Assembly: GCF_000745835.1 (NCBI RefSeq)
Contig: NZ_JQKB01000023.1
Coordinates: 1 to 64,000, forward strand
Length of the DNA stretch: 64,000 bases
Direction of reading: 5' to 3'
DNA from: Belnapia moabensis DSM 16746
GTDB taxonomy: Bacteria > Pseudomonadota > Alphaproteobacteria > Acetobacterales > Acetobacteraceae
Shown piece by piece: positions 1 through 9,834 of this stretch. Position 1 is the first letter of the stretch, and each line of letters begins with the position of its first letter. The notes under the pieces were generated by a model. It did no database searches. It worked only from the letters and a program-made list of their open reading frames with translations, and was not told the origin of the DNA. Both the position numbers and the translations under genes were made by a program.

Positions 1-9
1 GGAAGGCTC

Positions 10-303
10 ATGGCCAGCACCCCAGATGACCTGCGCGCCCGGATCGAGGCCTACCCCTGGCCAGCCGGGCGCGGTGGCATCGAGGTGGTGCGCGCCAACA
101 GGGGCTACACGCTCTACAGCCAGCGCACCGGCGGACCTGTCGCCCGGCTGCGCCTAACCGGCCAGGGTGACAGAGTTCAGGTTCTCTGGTGGCGCCGCGA
201 GGCTTGGGGCAACCCGGGCCCGTTCGGCCGCGAGGTCATGCCGCTCGACGACGCTCTCGCCTTTATCGCCGCCGAGGGCTTTTTCTGGATCCATGCATCA
301 TGA
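10..303 (+). CDS. Hypothetical protein, 97 aa
   Basis: This small soluble protein is not a family I recognise. It has an ATG start at position 10 preceded by a GGAAGG ribosome binding site at bases 1-6. The central part (residues about 25-70) alternates short hydrophobic stretches in a beta-rich pattern and contains a WWRREAWG segment; the C-terminus ends FFWIHAS. There is no signal peptide or membrane segment. It lies about 80 bases upstream of flgB on the same strand, so it may be transcribed with the flagellar operon, but nothing in the sequence gives a function. Codon use matches the neighbours, which supports it being a real gene. Confidence 0.55.
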   Translation: MASTPDDLRARIEAYPWPAGRGGIEVVRANRGYTLYSQRTGGPVARLRLTGQGDRVQVLWWRREAWGNPGPFGREVMPLDDALAFIAAEGFFWIHAS

Positions 304-384
304 CGAGATCGTCACAGCATGTGCAAACTCAAGCTTAGAGCCGAGGTTTACGGAATCTTCGGGGATTATCGGCAGGATCGCGGC

Positions 385-768
385 ATGGACCTGACGCGCA
401 GCCCGACCATCGCCCTGGCAGAACGCCGCATAGCCTGGCTCGAGGAGCGCCAGCGGGTGCTGGCGCAGAACATCGCCAATGCGGATACGCCCGGCTACCA
501 GCCGCGCGACCTTGGCGACTTCAGCAAGAACCTCGCCGGGGCTTTCAGCCTGACGCGGACGAGTGGATCGCATCTTGCGGGCAGCGGCGGTTCGGCTCGG
601 GCGCGCCCGGACCGGGCGGCGGTGGACAGGACGCCGAATGGTAATGCCGTCTCGCTCGACCGTGAGGCGATGAAGGTGGCCGATACCGAAACGGCGCATG
701 CGTTGGCGACCGGGCTCTACCGGCGCTGGATAGGGCTGTTCCGGACCGCGCTCGGCCGGTCGCAGTGA
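385..768 (+). CDS. flgB: Flagellar basal-body rod protein FlgB
   Basis: FlgB forms the proximal rod of the flagellar basal body in the periplasm and is exported by the flagellar type III apparatus. The protein is 127 aa, close to the usual length of about 130. Its N-terminus carries the rod-family signature RVLAQNIANADTPGYQPRDL (residues about 24-43), and the C-terminal helix has the MKVADTETAHALATGLYRR pattern typical of rod proteins. A longer reading from 319 is open, but the ATG at 385 is preceded by AGGA at 374-377 and gives the normal N-terminus. flgC follows after 20 bases, as in most alphaproteobacterial flgBC-fliE clusters. Confidence 0.93.
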   Translation: MDLTRSPTIALAERRIAWLEERQRVLAQNIANADTPGYQPRDLGDFSKNLAGAFSLTRTSGSHLAGSGGSARARPDRAAVDRTPNGNAVSLDREAMKVADTETAHALATGLYRRWIGLFRTALGRSQ

Positions 769-788
769 GATAAGGGGGAGGGCTGGTC

Positions 789-1196
789 ATGGATCTCGAC
801 AGCGCCTTGCGGCTTTCCGCCGCCGGCATGCAGGCGCAGGCGACGCGGTTGCGGGTGGTCGCTGAAAACATCGCCAACCGGGACAGCACCGGGCAGTCGG
901 CCGGAGCGGACCCGTATCGGCGGAAAACAGTGACCTTCGGCAACCGTCTGGACCGCAGCCTGGGCACGGAGATGGTGCAGGTGCGGCGGATCGGGACGGC
1001 GCCGGGGGACTTCCCGCAGGTGCATGACCCGTCGCATCCGGCGGCCGATGCGCAGGGCTATGTAAAGCGGCCGAATGTCGACGGCCTGGTCGAAATGATG
1101 GACATGCGCGAGGCGCAGCGGAGCTACAGCGCCAATCTCGCCGTGCTCGAGACCACGCGTGGGATGCTGACGCGGACCATCGAGGCGCTGCGCTGA
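789..1196 (+). CDS. flgC: Flagellar basal-body rod protein FlgC
   Basis: FlgC is a proximal rod component that assembles with FlgB. The 135-aa protein starts with an amphipathic helix (LRLSAAGMQAQATRLRVVAENIANRDS) of the rod-protein N-terminal family and has the central DPSHPAADAQGYVKRPNVD motif and the C-terminal helix MMDMREAQRSYSANLAVLETTR characteristic of FlgC/FlgG. AGGG near 777-781 lies upstream of the ATG. Its TGA stop at 1194-1196 shares its final A with the ATG of fliE, which indicates translational coupling within the flagellar operon. Confidence 0.95.
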   Translation: MDLDSALRLSAAGMQAQATRLRVVAENIANRDSTGQSAGADPYRRKTVTFGNRLDRSLGTEMVQVRRIGTAPGDFPQVHDPSHPAADAQGYVKRPNVDGLVEMMDMREAQRSYSANLAVLETTRGMLTRTIEALR

Positions 1197-1483
1197 TGCC
1201 GGGGGCGATTGCGCCGGTCCAAGCCGCGGCGGCCTACCGTTTGGCGGCGGCGGAGGCGCCGGCCGAAGGCGGCTTCGGCGCCACCTTGCAGCGGGCGGTA
1301 GAGGGCGCGGTCGAGATGGAACGGAGCGCCGATGCGGCCAGCACGCAGGCGATGCTCGGTCAGGGCAGCGTGTCAGATGTGGTGATGGCGGTGTCTCGGG
1401 CGGAGCTCACCTTGCAGACGGCGGTCGCGCTGCGGGACCGGGTGGTCTCGGCCTATCAGGATGTGATGCGGATGCCGATCTAG
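1196..1483 (+). CDS. fliE: Flagellar hook-basal body complex protein FliE
   Basis: FliE is the small MS-ring/rod junction protein and an early export substrate. The 95-aa reading has the family C-terminal half: a helix with MLGQGSVSDVVMAVSRAELT followed by LQTAVALRDRVVSAYQDVMRMPI, matching the FliE consensus that ends in VxAYqeImrMpv. The N-terminal 30 residues are low-complexity and Ala-rich, as in other FliE proteins. The start overlaps the flgC stop by one base, so expression is probably coupled. The next gene, fliQ, begins about 80 bases downstream. Confidence 0.93.
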   Translation: MPGAIAPVQAAAAYRLAAAEAPAEGGFGATLQRAVEGAVEMERSADAASTQAMLGQGSVSDVVMAVSRAELTLQTAVALRDRVVSAYQDVMRMPI

Positions 1484-1564
1484 GCCGCTTTCGGCCGCGC
1501 CATGCATGGGAAGAGGCGGTGCGGGCGTGCCATCGAAGGTTGCTCTGGCGCAGGAGGCGCGAGG

Positions 1565-1837
1565 ATGGAGAACCAGTCTGTGCTGGCAGTACGGGAGGCG
1601 CTGTGGATGGCGCTGCACCTGTCTGGTCCGCCGCTGCTGGCCATGCTGGCAGTAGGGTTGGCAGTGTCGATCTTCCAGGCGCTCACGCAGGTGCAGGAAG
1701 CGACGCTGGCCTTTCTGCCGAAGCTGGTGGTGCTGGTGTTGGCCCTGCTGCTGCTTGGTCCGGGCATGGCGGGGGCGATGCGAGGGTATGCGGCCTCGCT
1801 CTTCGACCGGATGATCGCCGTCGGCGGGCAGCCGTGA
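1565..1837 (+). CDS. fliQ: Flagellar biosynthesis protein FliQ
   Basis: FliQ is a small inner-membrane subunit of the flagellar type III export gate (FliP-FliQ-FliR). The 90-aa protein has two transmembrane helices (residues about 13-40 and 52-75) and the family core PPLLAMLAVGLAVSIFQALTQ with VQEATLAFLPKL following. An upstream in-frame ATG at 1502 is less likely; the ATG at 1565 has an ideal AGGAGG at 1552-1557 and gives the usual 88-90 residue length. The stop overlaps the fliR start by one base. No fliP is visible in this window, so the third gate subunit must be encoded elsewhere. Confidence 0.95.
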   Translation: MENQSVLAVREALWMALHLSGPPLLAMLAVGLAVSIFQALTQVQEATLAFLPKLVVLVLALLLLGPGMAGAMRGYAASLFDRMIAVGGQP

Positions 1838-2589
1838 TGTTGGAGGCACTGCCCGGGCTGGCCTTCCAGGCGGTGCTGCTGGTGGCGCGGCTCGGTGGGG
1901 CGGTGCTGCTGCTGCCGGGGCTTGGGGAACAGGATGTGCCGGCAAGCATCCGGCTGGCGCTGTTGCTCGCCCTGGTGGCGGTGCTGCTGCCGGGACTGGC
2001 GCCGGGGCTGCCGCCGCTGCCGGCGGAGTTGCCGGAGCTACTGCGGCTGATGCTGACGGAGACGGCGATCGGCATATGGCTCGGGATGCTGGCGCGGCTG
2101 GTCGCGCTGGCGCTCGGCCAGGCGGGGCAGGTGGTGGGGCTCATGGTCGGGCTCGCCAGCCCCTTGCAGACGGATCCGATGCTCGGTGCGCAGTCCACGG
2201 CGACGGGGCGGCTCTTCTCCCTGATGGCGGCGGTGTTGGTGTTGTCGACGGGACTGTATTCGCTGCCGTTGCGGGCTCTGGCGGAGAGCTATGCCGCATT
2301 GCCGCCGGGGGCGCCCTTGCCGCTTGGGCGGGGGGCGGAGTCCGTGGCGCAGGCGGTAGCGGAGAGCCTGGCGCTGGCGTTGCGCCTGGCTGCGCCGCTG
2401 GTGCTGGCGTCGATGCTCGGGAATTTCGCGCTGGGCCTGCTCGCACGGCTGGCGCCCCAGGTGCAGGTCTTCACCATGGCGGCGCCGGGGCAAATCCTGG
2501 TGGGGCTGTTGCTGCTCGGCCTGTTGGTGCCGGCGATGGTGGCGTCCTGGCTGGGCGCGGCCGGCACCTCGCTCGCCTTGGCGGGCTAG
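1837..2589 (+). CDS. fliR: Flagellar biosynthesis protein FliR
   Basis: FliR is the multi-spanning inner-membrane component of the flagellar export gate. The 250-aa protein is almost entirely hydrophobic with about six membrane helices, typical of the family (about 255 aa). Recognisable stretches include ARLGGAVLLLPGLGEQDVPA near residues 15-35, the QAGQVVGLMVGLASPLQTDP region, and the C-terminal LLARLAPQVQVFTMAAPGQI segment that corresponds to the conserved APQ-N-F-G-P motif. The ATG shares one base with the fliQ stop; flhB starts 3 bases after the fliR stop, so fliQ-fliR-flhB are one tightly packed unit. Confidence 0.95.
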   Translation: MLEALPGLAFQAVLLVARLGGAVLLLPGLGEQDVPASIRLALLLALVAVLLPGLAPGLPPLPAELPELLRLMLTETAIGIWLGMLARLVALALGQAGQVVGLMVGLASPLQTDPMLGAQSTATGRLFSLMAAVLVLSTGLYSLPLRALAESYAALPPGAPLPLGRGAESVAQAVAESLALALRLAAPLVLASMLGNFALGLLARLAPQVQVFTMAAPGQILVGLLLLGLLVPAMVASWLGAAGTSLALAG

Positions 2590-2592
2590 GGG

Positions 2593-3642
2593 ATGGCGGA
2601 GGGGGAGTCGGCGTCCGCCGAGGACCGGACAGAAGCCCCGACGCAACGGCGGCTCGATCGGGCGCGGGATGAGGGGCAGTCGCCGGTATCGCGGGAGGCG
2701 GTCGGCTTCGCCACCCTGCTGGCCGGGACGCTGGCGGGGTTCCTGGCCTTGCCTCCGCTCGGGACCGAGTGGTTGCGGCTGATGCGGGCCTTATTGGAGA
2801 TGCCAGGAGAAGGGGCGGTGCTGGCGCCGGCCTTGTTGCGGCAGTCGGCGCTGGTCCTCTTACCCGTGCTGGGGCTGGTGGCCTTGGCGGGGATGCTGGC
2901 GAGTCTGGCGCAAACCGGGATCGTGGTCCGGGCCGAGGCCGTGGCGCCGCAGCTGAGTCGGCTCAATCCGGCGGCGGCGCTGAAGCGGCTGCTGGGGCCT
3001 GACGGGTTGGCGGAGCTGGCGCGGACCCTGCTAAAGCTGGCGCTGGTCGGGGCGGCGCTCTGGCATGCGGTCGACCTGCCGGTGTTGGAGGCGGCCTTGC
3101 AGCAGCCGGCGGCCACGCTGCTGGGCGAGGCCGGGCGGGGGGGATTGCGGCTGCTGGTGGCGGCGCTCTTCGCCTTCGGGGGGATTGCGCTGCTCGATCT
3201 GCTTTGGGTGCGATGGCGCCATCTGCGGCGTATGCGGATGAGCCGCGAGGAGTTGCGGCAGGAGCACAAGGACAGCGAGGGTGATCCATACATCAAGGCC
3301 CGGCTGCGGCGGCTGCGGGAGCAGCGGGCGCGGCGGCGGATGCTGGCGGCAGTGCCGAAAGCAACGGTTTTCGTAACGAACCCAACTCATTACGCTGTCG
3401 CCCTGTCTTATGCGCCAGGGCAGGCCTCGGCGCCGAAGCTGGTGGCGAAAGGGGTGGATGCCATGGCGGCGCGAATCCGGGCCACGGCGACCGAGCACGG
3501 CGTGCCGATCGTCGAGAATCCGCCGCTCGCCCGGGCCATCTGGCGGCTGGACGTGGACAGCGAAATCCCAGCTGAGCATTGGCAGGCGGTCGCGGAGATC
3601 ATCGCCTATGTCTGGCGCCTGCAGGGCCAGCGTCATGGCTGA
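2593..3642 (+). CDS. flhB: Flagellar biosynthesis protein FlhB
   Basis: FlhB is the substrate-specificity switch of the flagellar export apparatus. The 349-aa protein has a hydrophilic N-terminus with the family EDRTEAPTQRRLDRARDEGQ motif, four membrane helices between about residues 30 and 210, and a cytosolic C-terminal domain. The autocleavage motif N263-P264-T265-H266 (NPTHYAVALSY) is intact, so normal self-cleavage between Asn and Pro is expected. The RMRMSREELRQEHKDSEGDP linker before it is also canonical. The last 8 bases overlap the start of the downstream hybrid kinase gene. Confidence 0.97.
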   Translation: MAEGESASAEDRTEAPTQRRLDRARDEGQSPVSREAVGFATLLAGTLAGFLALPPLGTEWLRLMRALLEMPGEGAVLAPALLRQSALVLLPVLGLVALAGMLASLAQTGIVVRAEAVAPQLSRLNPAAALKRLLGPDGLAELARTLLKLALVGAALWHAVDLPVLEAALQQPAATLLGEAGRGGLRLLVAALFAFGGIALLDLLWVRWRHLRRMRMSREELRQEHKDSEGDPYIKARLRRLREQRARRRMLAAVPKATVFVTNPTHYAVALSYAPGQASAPKLVAKGVDAMAARIRATATEHGVPIVENPPLARAIWRLDVDSEIPAEHWQAVAEIIAYVWRLQGQRHG

Positions 3643-5050
3643 ACCGCGGGTGGCGTTGCGGGCAGCATTCCGGACCCTTTTCGCCGCGGCGCCGGAGGGG
3701 GTGGCGCTGCTCGATCCGGCGGGCTCGGTTATCGACGCCAATCCGGCGCTCAGGCGCATGGCGGGGGAGGGGCTCAGGCTGGGGCGGCCGGCGACCGGGC
3801 TGCTGGCGGCGGCGGACCGGCCGGCTCTGGCGGCGCTTCTGGTGGGGGTGGGTGAGGCCGCTCTGCGGGCCGCGCCGGCCGGGGATAGCGATGCGGAATG
3901 GCAGATCACGGTCGAGCCGCTGCCGGAGGGGGAGATGCTGCTGCGGATCGTCGACCGTCGCACGGAGCGGCGAGCCGAGGCGCGGCTCGCGGAGGCCGGG
4001 CGACTGGAACTGCTTGGGCGGCTTACCGGCGGGGTCGTGCATGATATGAACAACCTGCTGGCGGCCATACGGGGCAGTGCGGATGCGATGCGCGCCGAAG
4101 GGTTGGCGCCAGCGGCCCTAGCGGAGCTGCTGGGAATCGAGGATGCAGCGCGGCGGGGCTCGGCGCTGATCGGCCAGCTTCTGGCCTTCGTCCGGCCGGG
4201 CGAGGCGGCGCCTGGCCTGCTGAGGCTCGATGCAGCCATCGAGGATCTCGTGCCGATGCTGCGGCGCTTGCTGCGGACGGGGGTACGGCTGGAGCTGGCC
4301 CTGGATGCGCCGGGGGCGAAGGTGCGGCTGGGGGCGGTGGAGCTCGATCAGCTGCTGCTGAACCTGGCGGCGAATGCAGGGCAGGCGATGCCGGACGGGG
4401 GAAGGCTCGGTATCGCCACGCGGCTGGTGGCGAATGAGGCGGTGCTGGAGGTGCGGGATACCGGCTGCGGCATTCCGCCGGAGGCGATGCCGCGGCTGTT
4501 TGAGCCCTTCTTCACGACGCGGGCGCTGGAAGGGGGCACCGGGCTCGGCTTGGCGACGGTTCGCGATATTGTCGCCGGCGCCGGCGGGCGGATCGTGGTG
4601 GAGAGCGAGCCGGATTGGGGCTCCTGCTTCCGCATCCATATGCCTTGCTTCGAGGCGGAGGCGACGGGCGTGGCGGCAATAGTGCAGGGCCCGGTGCTGG
4701 TGGTGGAGGACGAGGCGGTGCTGCGGCGGCTGGCGGAGCGGGTTTTGGGCCGGGCCGGGCATGCGCTCCTGCTCGCCGAGAGTGCCGAGGCGGCGCTCCA
4801 CCTGCTCGAGCGGGCGCCGGTGCCGGCGATGCTGGTGAGTGACATCGCCCTGCCGGGGATGGATGGGCGGGAACTGGCGCGGCGGCTGCGCGGCCGCTGG
4901 CCGGGGCTGCCGGTGGTGCTGACCTCGGGCTATCCCGGGCTGCGGGAGGAACTGGCTGCGGAGGGCTTCCAGCTTCTGGCCAAGCCCTATACGCCGGCGG
5001 AGCTGATGGCGGCCCTGGCGGGCGCGCGGCGGGAGCCTGTCACGGCGTGA
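3635..5050 (+). CDS. Soluble hybrid sensor histidine kinase, CckA-like
   Basis: This 471-aa protein has, in order, a PAS-like domain (residues about 12-110), a HisKA phosphoacceptor helix with GGVVHDMNNLLAAI (phosphoacceptor His136), an HATPase domain with N, G1 (DTGCGIPPEAMPRLF) and G2 (GGTGLGLATV) boxes, and a C-terminal receiver domain (VLVVEDEAV, phosphoacceptor Asp403, Lys in LAKPYTP). The H-box with Asp-Met-Asn-Asn and the domain order resemble the cell-cycle kinase CckA, which controls CtrA. Unlike classical CckA there is no transmembrane segment and only one sensor domain, and it is about 200 residues shorter. Overlap of its ATG with flhB by 8 bases suggests co-expression with the flagellar operon, fitting CtrA-type control of motility. 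The CckA identity is an inference. Confidence 0.85.
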   Translation: MAEPRVALRAAFRTLFAAAPEGVALLDPAGSVIDANPALRRMAGEGLRLGRPATGLLAAADRPALAALLVGVGEAALRAAPAGDSDAEWQITVEPLPEGEMLLRIVDRRTERRAEARLAEAGRLELLGRLTGGVVHDMNNLLAAIRGSADAMRAEGLAPAALAELLGIEDAARRGSALIGQLLAFVRPGEAAPGLLRLDAAIEDLVPMLRRLLRTGVRLELALDAPGAKVRLGAVELDQLLLNLAANAGQAMPDGGRLGIATRLVANEAVLEVRDTGCGIPPEAMPRLFEPFFTTRALEGGTGLGLATVRDIVAGAGGRIVVESEPDWGSCFRIHMPCFEAEATGVAAIVQGPVLVVEDEAVLRRLAERVLGRAGHALLLAESAEAALHLLERAPVPAMLVSDIALPGMDGRELARRLRGRWPGLPVVLTSGYPGLREELAAEGFQLLAKPYTPAELMAALAGARREPVTA

Positions 5051-5054
5051 CGGT

Positions 5055-5098
5055 GTTTTCTAAATGTTCTTGTTTTCCGGTGGTGTCAGGGCCATACT
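5055..5098 (+). promoter_or_regulatory. Candidate recA SOS promoter with LexA-like box
   Basis: A GTTT-N7-GTTC element at 5055-5069 is one mismatch from the alphaproteobacterial LexA box GTTC-N7-GTTC. It directly abuts a sigma70-like promoter: TTGTTT at 5070-5075, 17-base spacer, CATACT at 5093-5098. This would place transcription about 100 bases upstream of the recA ATG. The promoter fit is moderate (4/6 at each hexamer). Confidence 0.4.
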
Positions 5099-5206
5099 CT
5101 GGAGACGCCATCGCGGAGCGACGGCATTAGTTTCGATACCGTTACATTCTTGGCTCTTTTGCATGTAGAGTGGGCGGGTGAACGGGGCAGGACGGGGTTA
5201 GCCAGA

Positions 5207-6262
<1,056 letters not shown>

Positions 6263-6358
6263 GCCGGCGCCTCTCGACGCCTCCTGCCCTGCGCGGTAGG
6301 AGGCTCGGGGCCCCGCGGCCGGGATGCGGCGGGGCGGAAGACAGGACCGGCACCGGCG

Positions 6359-9007
6359 ATGACCAGCAGCAACGATATCCGCGCGACCTTCCTCGGTTAT
6401 TTTGCCCGCAACGGGCATCAGGTGGTCGAAAGCTCTCCGCTGGTGCCGCGGAACGACCCGACGCTCATGTTCGCCAATAGCGGCATGGTGCAGTTCAAGA
6501 ATGTCTTCACCGGGCAGGAGAAGCGGCCCTACAGCCGGGCGACGACGGCGCAGAAGTGTGTCCGCGCCGGCGGCAAGCACAATGACCTGGACAATGTCGG
6601 CTATACGGCGCGGCATCATACCTTCTTCGAGATGCTAGGGAATTTCTCCTTCGGCGACTATTTCAAGGAACAGGCGATCGGCCATGCCTGGGATCTGCTG
6701 ACCCGGGATTTCGGCCTGCCGAAGGAGAAGCTGCTCGTCACCGTCTTCTCGGAGGACGAGGAGGCGCCGGTCTATTGGAAGAAGATCGCCGGGCTGCCGG
6801 ACAGCCGGATCATCCGCATCCCGACTAGCGATAATTTCTGGCGCATGGGGGATACCGGGCCTTGCGGGCCCTGCTCCGAGATCTTCTACGACCATGGCGA
6901 GCATATCCCGGGCGGGCCGCCGGGCAGTCCGGGGGAGGATGGCGACCGGTTCATCGAGATCTGGAACCTAGTCTTCATGCAGTTCGAGGAGGGGCCGCCT
7001 GGCACCCGCGTGCCGCTGCCGCGGCCCTCGATCGACACCGGCATGGGGTTGGAGCGCTTCGCCGCCATCCTGCAGGGCAAGCACGACAACTACGATACAG
7101 ATACGCTCAGGGCGCTGATCCTCGCCTCGGCGGAGGCCACGGGCACGGACCCGGACGGCAAGTGGAAGACGAGCCACCGCGTGGTGGCCGACCATCTGCG
7201 GGCCGGCACCTTCCTGATGGCGGATGGCGTCATGCCCTCGAACGAGGGGCGGGGCTATGTGCTGCGGCGCATCCTGCGGCGGGCGATGCGGCATGCGCAT
7301 ATGATGGGCTCGCGCGAGCCGCTGCTGAACCAGCTCGTGCCGGCGCTGATCCGGCAGATGGGCGCGGCCTATCCGGAGATCGTGCGGGCGGAGGCGCTGG
7401 TCACCGAGACCTTCAAGCTGGAGGAGACGCGCTTCCGCAGCCTGCTGGAGCGCGGGCTCGGCCTGCTGGCGGAAGAGAGCGGAAAGCTCGGCGAGGGCGG
7501 CGTGCTGCCGGGCGAGGTGGCGTTCCGGCTGTATGACACTTACGGCTTTCCGCTGGACCTTACGCAGGATGCGCTGCGGGCCGAAGGGCGCGGCGTCGAT
7601 GTCGCGGGCTTCGAGGCGGCGATGGCGGAGCAGCGCCGGCGGGCGCGGGCGGCCTGGGCCGGCAGCGGCGAGGCGGCGACGGATGCCGTCTGGTTCGACA
7701 TCAAGGAGCGGGTCGGGGCCAGCGAGTTCCTCGGCTACAGCACGGAATCCGCCGAGGGCGAGATTCTCGCCGTCATCGCGGATGGCAAGGTCGTCGAGAG
7801 CGCCGGGCTGGGGACGGAGGTCGCCGTGGTGCTGAACCAGACGCCCTTCTATGCCGAGAGTGGCGGGCAGGTGGGCGATGCCGGGCTGATCTCGGCGGGC
7901 GAGGCCTGCCGGATCGTGGTGCGGGATACGCAGAAGAAGCTTGGCGACCTCTTCGTGCATTACGGCACCGTCGCGCATGGCGAGGCGAAGCCGGGGCTGG
8001 CCGTGCTGGCCGAGGTGGATCATGCGCGGCGGGGCGCGATCCGCGCGCATCACAGTGCGACGCATCTGCTGCATGAGGCGCTGCGGCGGCGGCTCGGCAG
8101 CCATGTGGCGCAGAAGGGCTCGCTGAATGCGCCGGACCGGCTGCGCTTCGACGTCTCGCAGCCGACGCCGATGACGCCGGAGGACATCGCTTGGGCCGAG
8201 ACGGAAGTGAATGCCCGCATCCGCGAGAATGCCGAGGTCACCACGCGGCTGATGACGCCGGAGCAGGCAGTCGGCGTCGGGGCCATGGCGCTGTTCGGCG
8301 AGAAGTATGGGGACGAGGTGCGGGTCGTCGGCATGGCGCATGATCCGGCGGCCGTTGAGAAGCAGGGCGTCTATTCGCTCGAGCTCTGCGGCGGCACGCA
8401 TGTGCGGCGGACGGGGGATATCGGGCTGTTCAAGATCGTCTCCGAGGGGGCAGTCTCGGCGGGCGTGCGGCGGGTCGAGGCCGTGACGGGCGAGGCGGCA
8501 CTGGCGCTGGTCGAGGACCAAGCGCGACAGCTTGCCGAGGCGGCGCTGGCGCTGCGCGTGGCGCCGGCCGAGGTGCCGGCGCGGGTCGCCGCCCTGGTCG
8601 AGGAACGGCGGCGGCTGGAGCGCGAGGTCAGCGAGCTGCGGAAGAAGCTGGCGACGGGCGGCGCGGCGGCGGAGGCTGAGACGATCGGCGGGCTGCGCGT
8701 CGCGCTGCGTAACCTCGGCGACATCCCGGCGCGCGACCTGAAGGGCGTGGCGGAGGCCATCCTCAAGGGCGGCACGGCGGATGTGGCGGCGCTGGTCTCC
8801 ACCGCGGAGGGCAAGGCGAGCATCGTCGTCGGGCTCGGCGAAGCGGCGCGGGGCAAGGCGGATGCGGTCGCCCTGGTGCGCGCGGCGAGCGCGGCGGCGG
8901 GCGGCAAGGGTGGAGGTGGGCGGCCGGAGATGGCGCAGGCGGGGGGGCCGGATGCGGCCCTGGCTGATGCGGCGTTGGAGGCTGTCAGGGCGGCGCTGAA
9001 GGGTTGA
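6359..9007 (+). CDS. alaS: Alanine--tRNA ligase
   Basis: AlaRS charges tRNA-Ala and edits mischarged Ser/Gly. The 882-aa protein has the class II catalytic core at the N-terminus ([20 protein letters not shown]; motif 2 region with [19 protein letters not shown]), the tRNA-recognition region, the editing domain zinc motif with HSATH (His565 and His569) and CGGTH (Cys677 to His681), and the C-terminal DHHA1-type domain ending in a Gly-rich segment ([16 protein letters not shown]). Length matches the family (about 880). Transcription probably ends at the hairpins just beyond the stop, because the next gene converges on it. Confidence 0.98.
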   Translation: MTSSNDIRATFLGYFARNGHQVVESSPLVPRNDPTLMFANSGMVQFKNVFTGQEKRPYSRATTAQKCVRAGGKHNDLDNVGYTARHHTFFEMLGNFSFGDYFKEQAIGHAWDLLTRDFGLPKEKLLVTVFSEDEEAPVYWKKIAGLPDSRIIRIPTSDNFWRMGDTGPCGPCSEIFYDHGEHIPGGPPGSPGEDGDRFIEIWNLVFMQFEEGPPGTRVPLPRPSIDTGMGLERFAAILQGKHDNYDTDTLRALILASAEATGTDPDGKWKTSHRVVADHLRAGTFLMADGVMPSNEGRGYVLRRILRRAMRHAHMMGSREPLLNQLVPALIRQMGAAYPEIVRAEALVTETFKLEETRFRSLLERGLGLLAEESGKLGEGGVLPGEVAFRLYDTYGFPLDLTQDALRAEGRGVDVAGFEAAMAEQRRRARAAWAGSGEAATDAVWFDIKERVGASEFLGYSTESAEGEILAVIADGKVVESAGLGTEVAVVLNQTPFYAESGGQVGDAGLISAGEACRIVVRDTQKKLGDLFVHYGTVAHGEAKPGLAVLAEVDHARRGAIRAHHSATHLLHEALRRRLGSHVAQKGSLNAPDRLRFDVSQPTPMTPEDIAWAETEVNARIRENAEVTTRLMTPEQAVGVGAMALFGEKYGDEVRVVGMAHDPAAVEKQGVYSLELCGGTHVRRTGDIGLFKIVSEGAVSAGVRRVEAVTGEAALALVEDQARQLAEAALALRVAPAEVPARVAALVEERRRLEREVSELRKKLATGGAAAEAETIGGLRVALRNLGDIPARDLKGVAEAILKGGTADVAALVSTAEGKASIVVGLGEAARGKADAVALVRAASAAAGGKGGGGRPEMAQAGGPDAALADAALEAVRAALKG

Positions 9008-9028
9008 GGAGGGTGCTGCCCTCCTCAA
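9004..9028. terminator. Hairpin between convergent alaS and DUF599 gene
   Basis: A perfect 10-bp inverted repeat, TTGAGGAGGG at 9004-9013 and CCCTCCTCAA at 9019-9028, with a 5-base loop. It begins at the alaS stop codon and could fold in either transcript. There is no T-run directly after it. Confidence 0.45.
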
Positions 9029-9047
9029 GCTCCACCCGCCAAGAGCC

Positions 9048-9069
9048 GGTTGAACCTGTAGGTTCAACC
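9048..9069. terminator. Second hairpin in the alaS-DUF599 gap
   Basis: A perfect 9-bp inverted repeat, GGTTGAACC at 9048-9056 and GGTTCAACC at 9061-9069, with loop TGTA. Flanking CCAAG and CTTGG can extend the stem. Together with the hairpin at 9004-9028 it fills the 79-base gap between two converging genes, so a bidirectional terminator is the simplest reading. Confidence 0.5.
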
Positions 9070-9086
9070 CCTTGGAGCCCTCCAGT

Positions 9087-9764
9087 TTAGCTGCGCAGGG
9101 CTTCGCGGACGACGGAGCGGAATTCGCGGCGGTAGAGTTCGCGCATCACCAGGAGGCTGGCCAGGATCAGGGCCAGCGGGTGGAGAATCCAGGCGAGTGC
9201 CGCCAGGCCGAAATAGTAGGCGCGCAAGCCGCTGTTGAAGTGCCCAGCGGCGCGGTTGGCGACCTTGGCGGCAATCTCGGCATGGTGCAGCCCTTCGGGG
9301 TCCTGCGGGTCTTGCGAGATGCCGCCCATGACGATCGAGCAGTAATTGAACTGCCGCAGCGCCCAGGTCAGCTCGAAGAAGGCGCGCACGAAGATCAGCA
9401 GCAGCAGCGCGATCTTCATCTCCCAGGCCGCCGGGTCGGGCGCGGTGGCGAAGGGGAGGGCACCGAAGACCCGGGCGCCGAGCTCAGGGCTGCCCAGCAT
9501 CGCCACGAGGCCGCCCAGGATGAAGATGGCGGTATTGGCGAGGAAGCTGGTGCTGTTCATCAGGTTGCCGACGATGTTCGTGTCCATGATGCGGTTGTCC
9601 CGCGTCACCATGGTGCGCATCCAGCGCCGGCGGTGCTCGTCCATCGCCGCGATGACGCTGCGCCGGCGCAGTGCCGGGTGACGGTCCACCAGCGTGGAAT
9701 AGATGGCCCAACAGACGATAAAGGCGGCCAGCGCCAGCCAGTCGAGCGGAGTCAGGGAATGCAT
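9087..9764 (-). CDS. DUF599 family membrane protein
   Basis: This 225-aa integral membrane protein belongs to the DUF599 family, whose biochemical role is unknown. It has four hydrophobic helices (about residues 5-25, 75-95, 115-140 and 180-205). Family-like features are the segment around RRWMRTMVTRDNRIMDTNIV and the later QFNYCSIVMGG and NRAAGHFNSGLRAYYFGLAALAW stretches. A TTG at 9782 could extend it by six residues, but the ATG at 9764 (MHSLTPLDWLAL) starts directly before the first helix and is preferred. It lies between alaS and icd, oriented like icd, and is probably separately transcribed because a strong terminator follows icd. Confidence 0.85.
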   Translation of the reverse strand: MHSLTPLDWLALAAFIVCWAIYSTLVDRHPALRRRSVIAAMDEHRRRWMRTMVTRDNRIMDTNIVGNLMNSTSFLANTAIFILGGLVAMLGSPELGARVFGALPFATAPDPAAWEMKIALLLLIFVRAFFELTWALRQFNYCSIVMGGISQDPQDPEGLHHAEIAAKVANRAAGHFNSGLRAYYFGLAALAWILHPLALILASLLVMRELYRREFRSVVREALRS

Positions 9765-9780
9765 GCGGCTGGTATAGCGC

Positions 9781-9811
9781 AAGAAAAGGGCGAGCCGTTG
9801 CGGGCCCGCCC
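9781..9811 (-). terminator. Rho-independent terminator of icd
   Basis: Read on the minus strand, a 9-bp GC-rich stem (one G-T pair; plus-strand arms GGCCCGCCC at 9803-9811 and GGGCGAGCC at 9788-9796) with a 6-base loop is followed by TTTTCTT (complement of 9781-9787). It lies 24 bases after the icd stop, a textbook arrangement. Confidence 0.8.
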
Positions 9812-9834
9812 CCTGTCCGTGGAAAGGCCTGGGA

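Noticed and set aside
5150-5206. Longer recA start
   Set aside because: It adds 19 non-conserved residues; the ATG at 5207 gives the canonical N-terminus.
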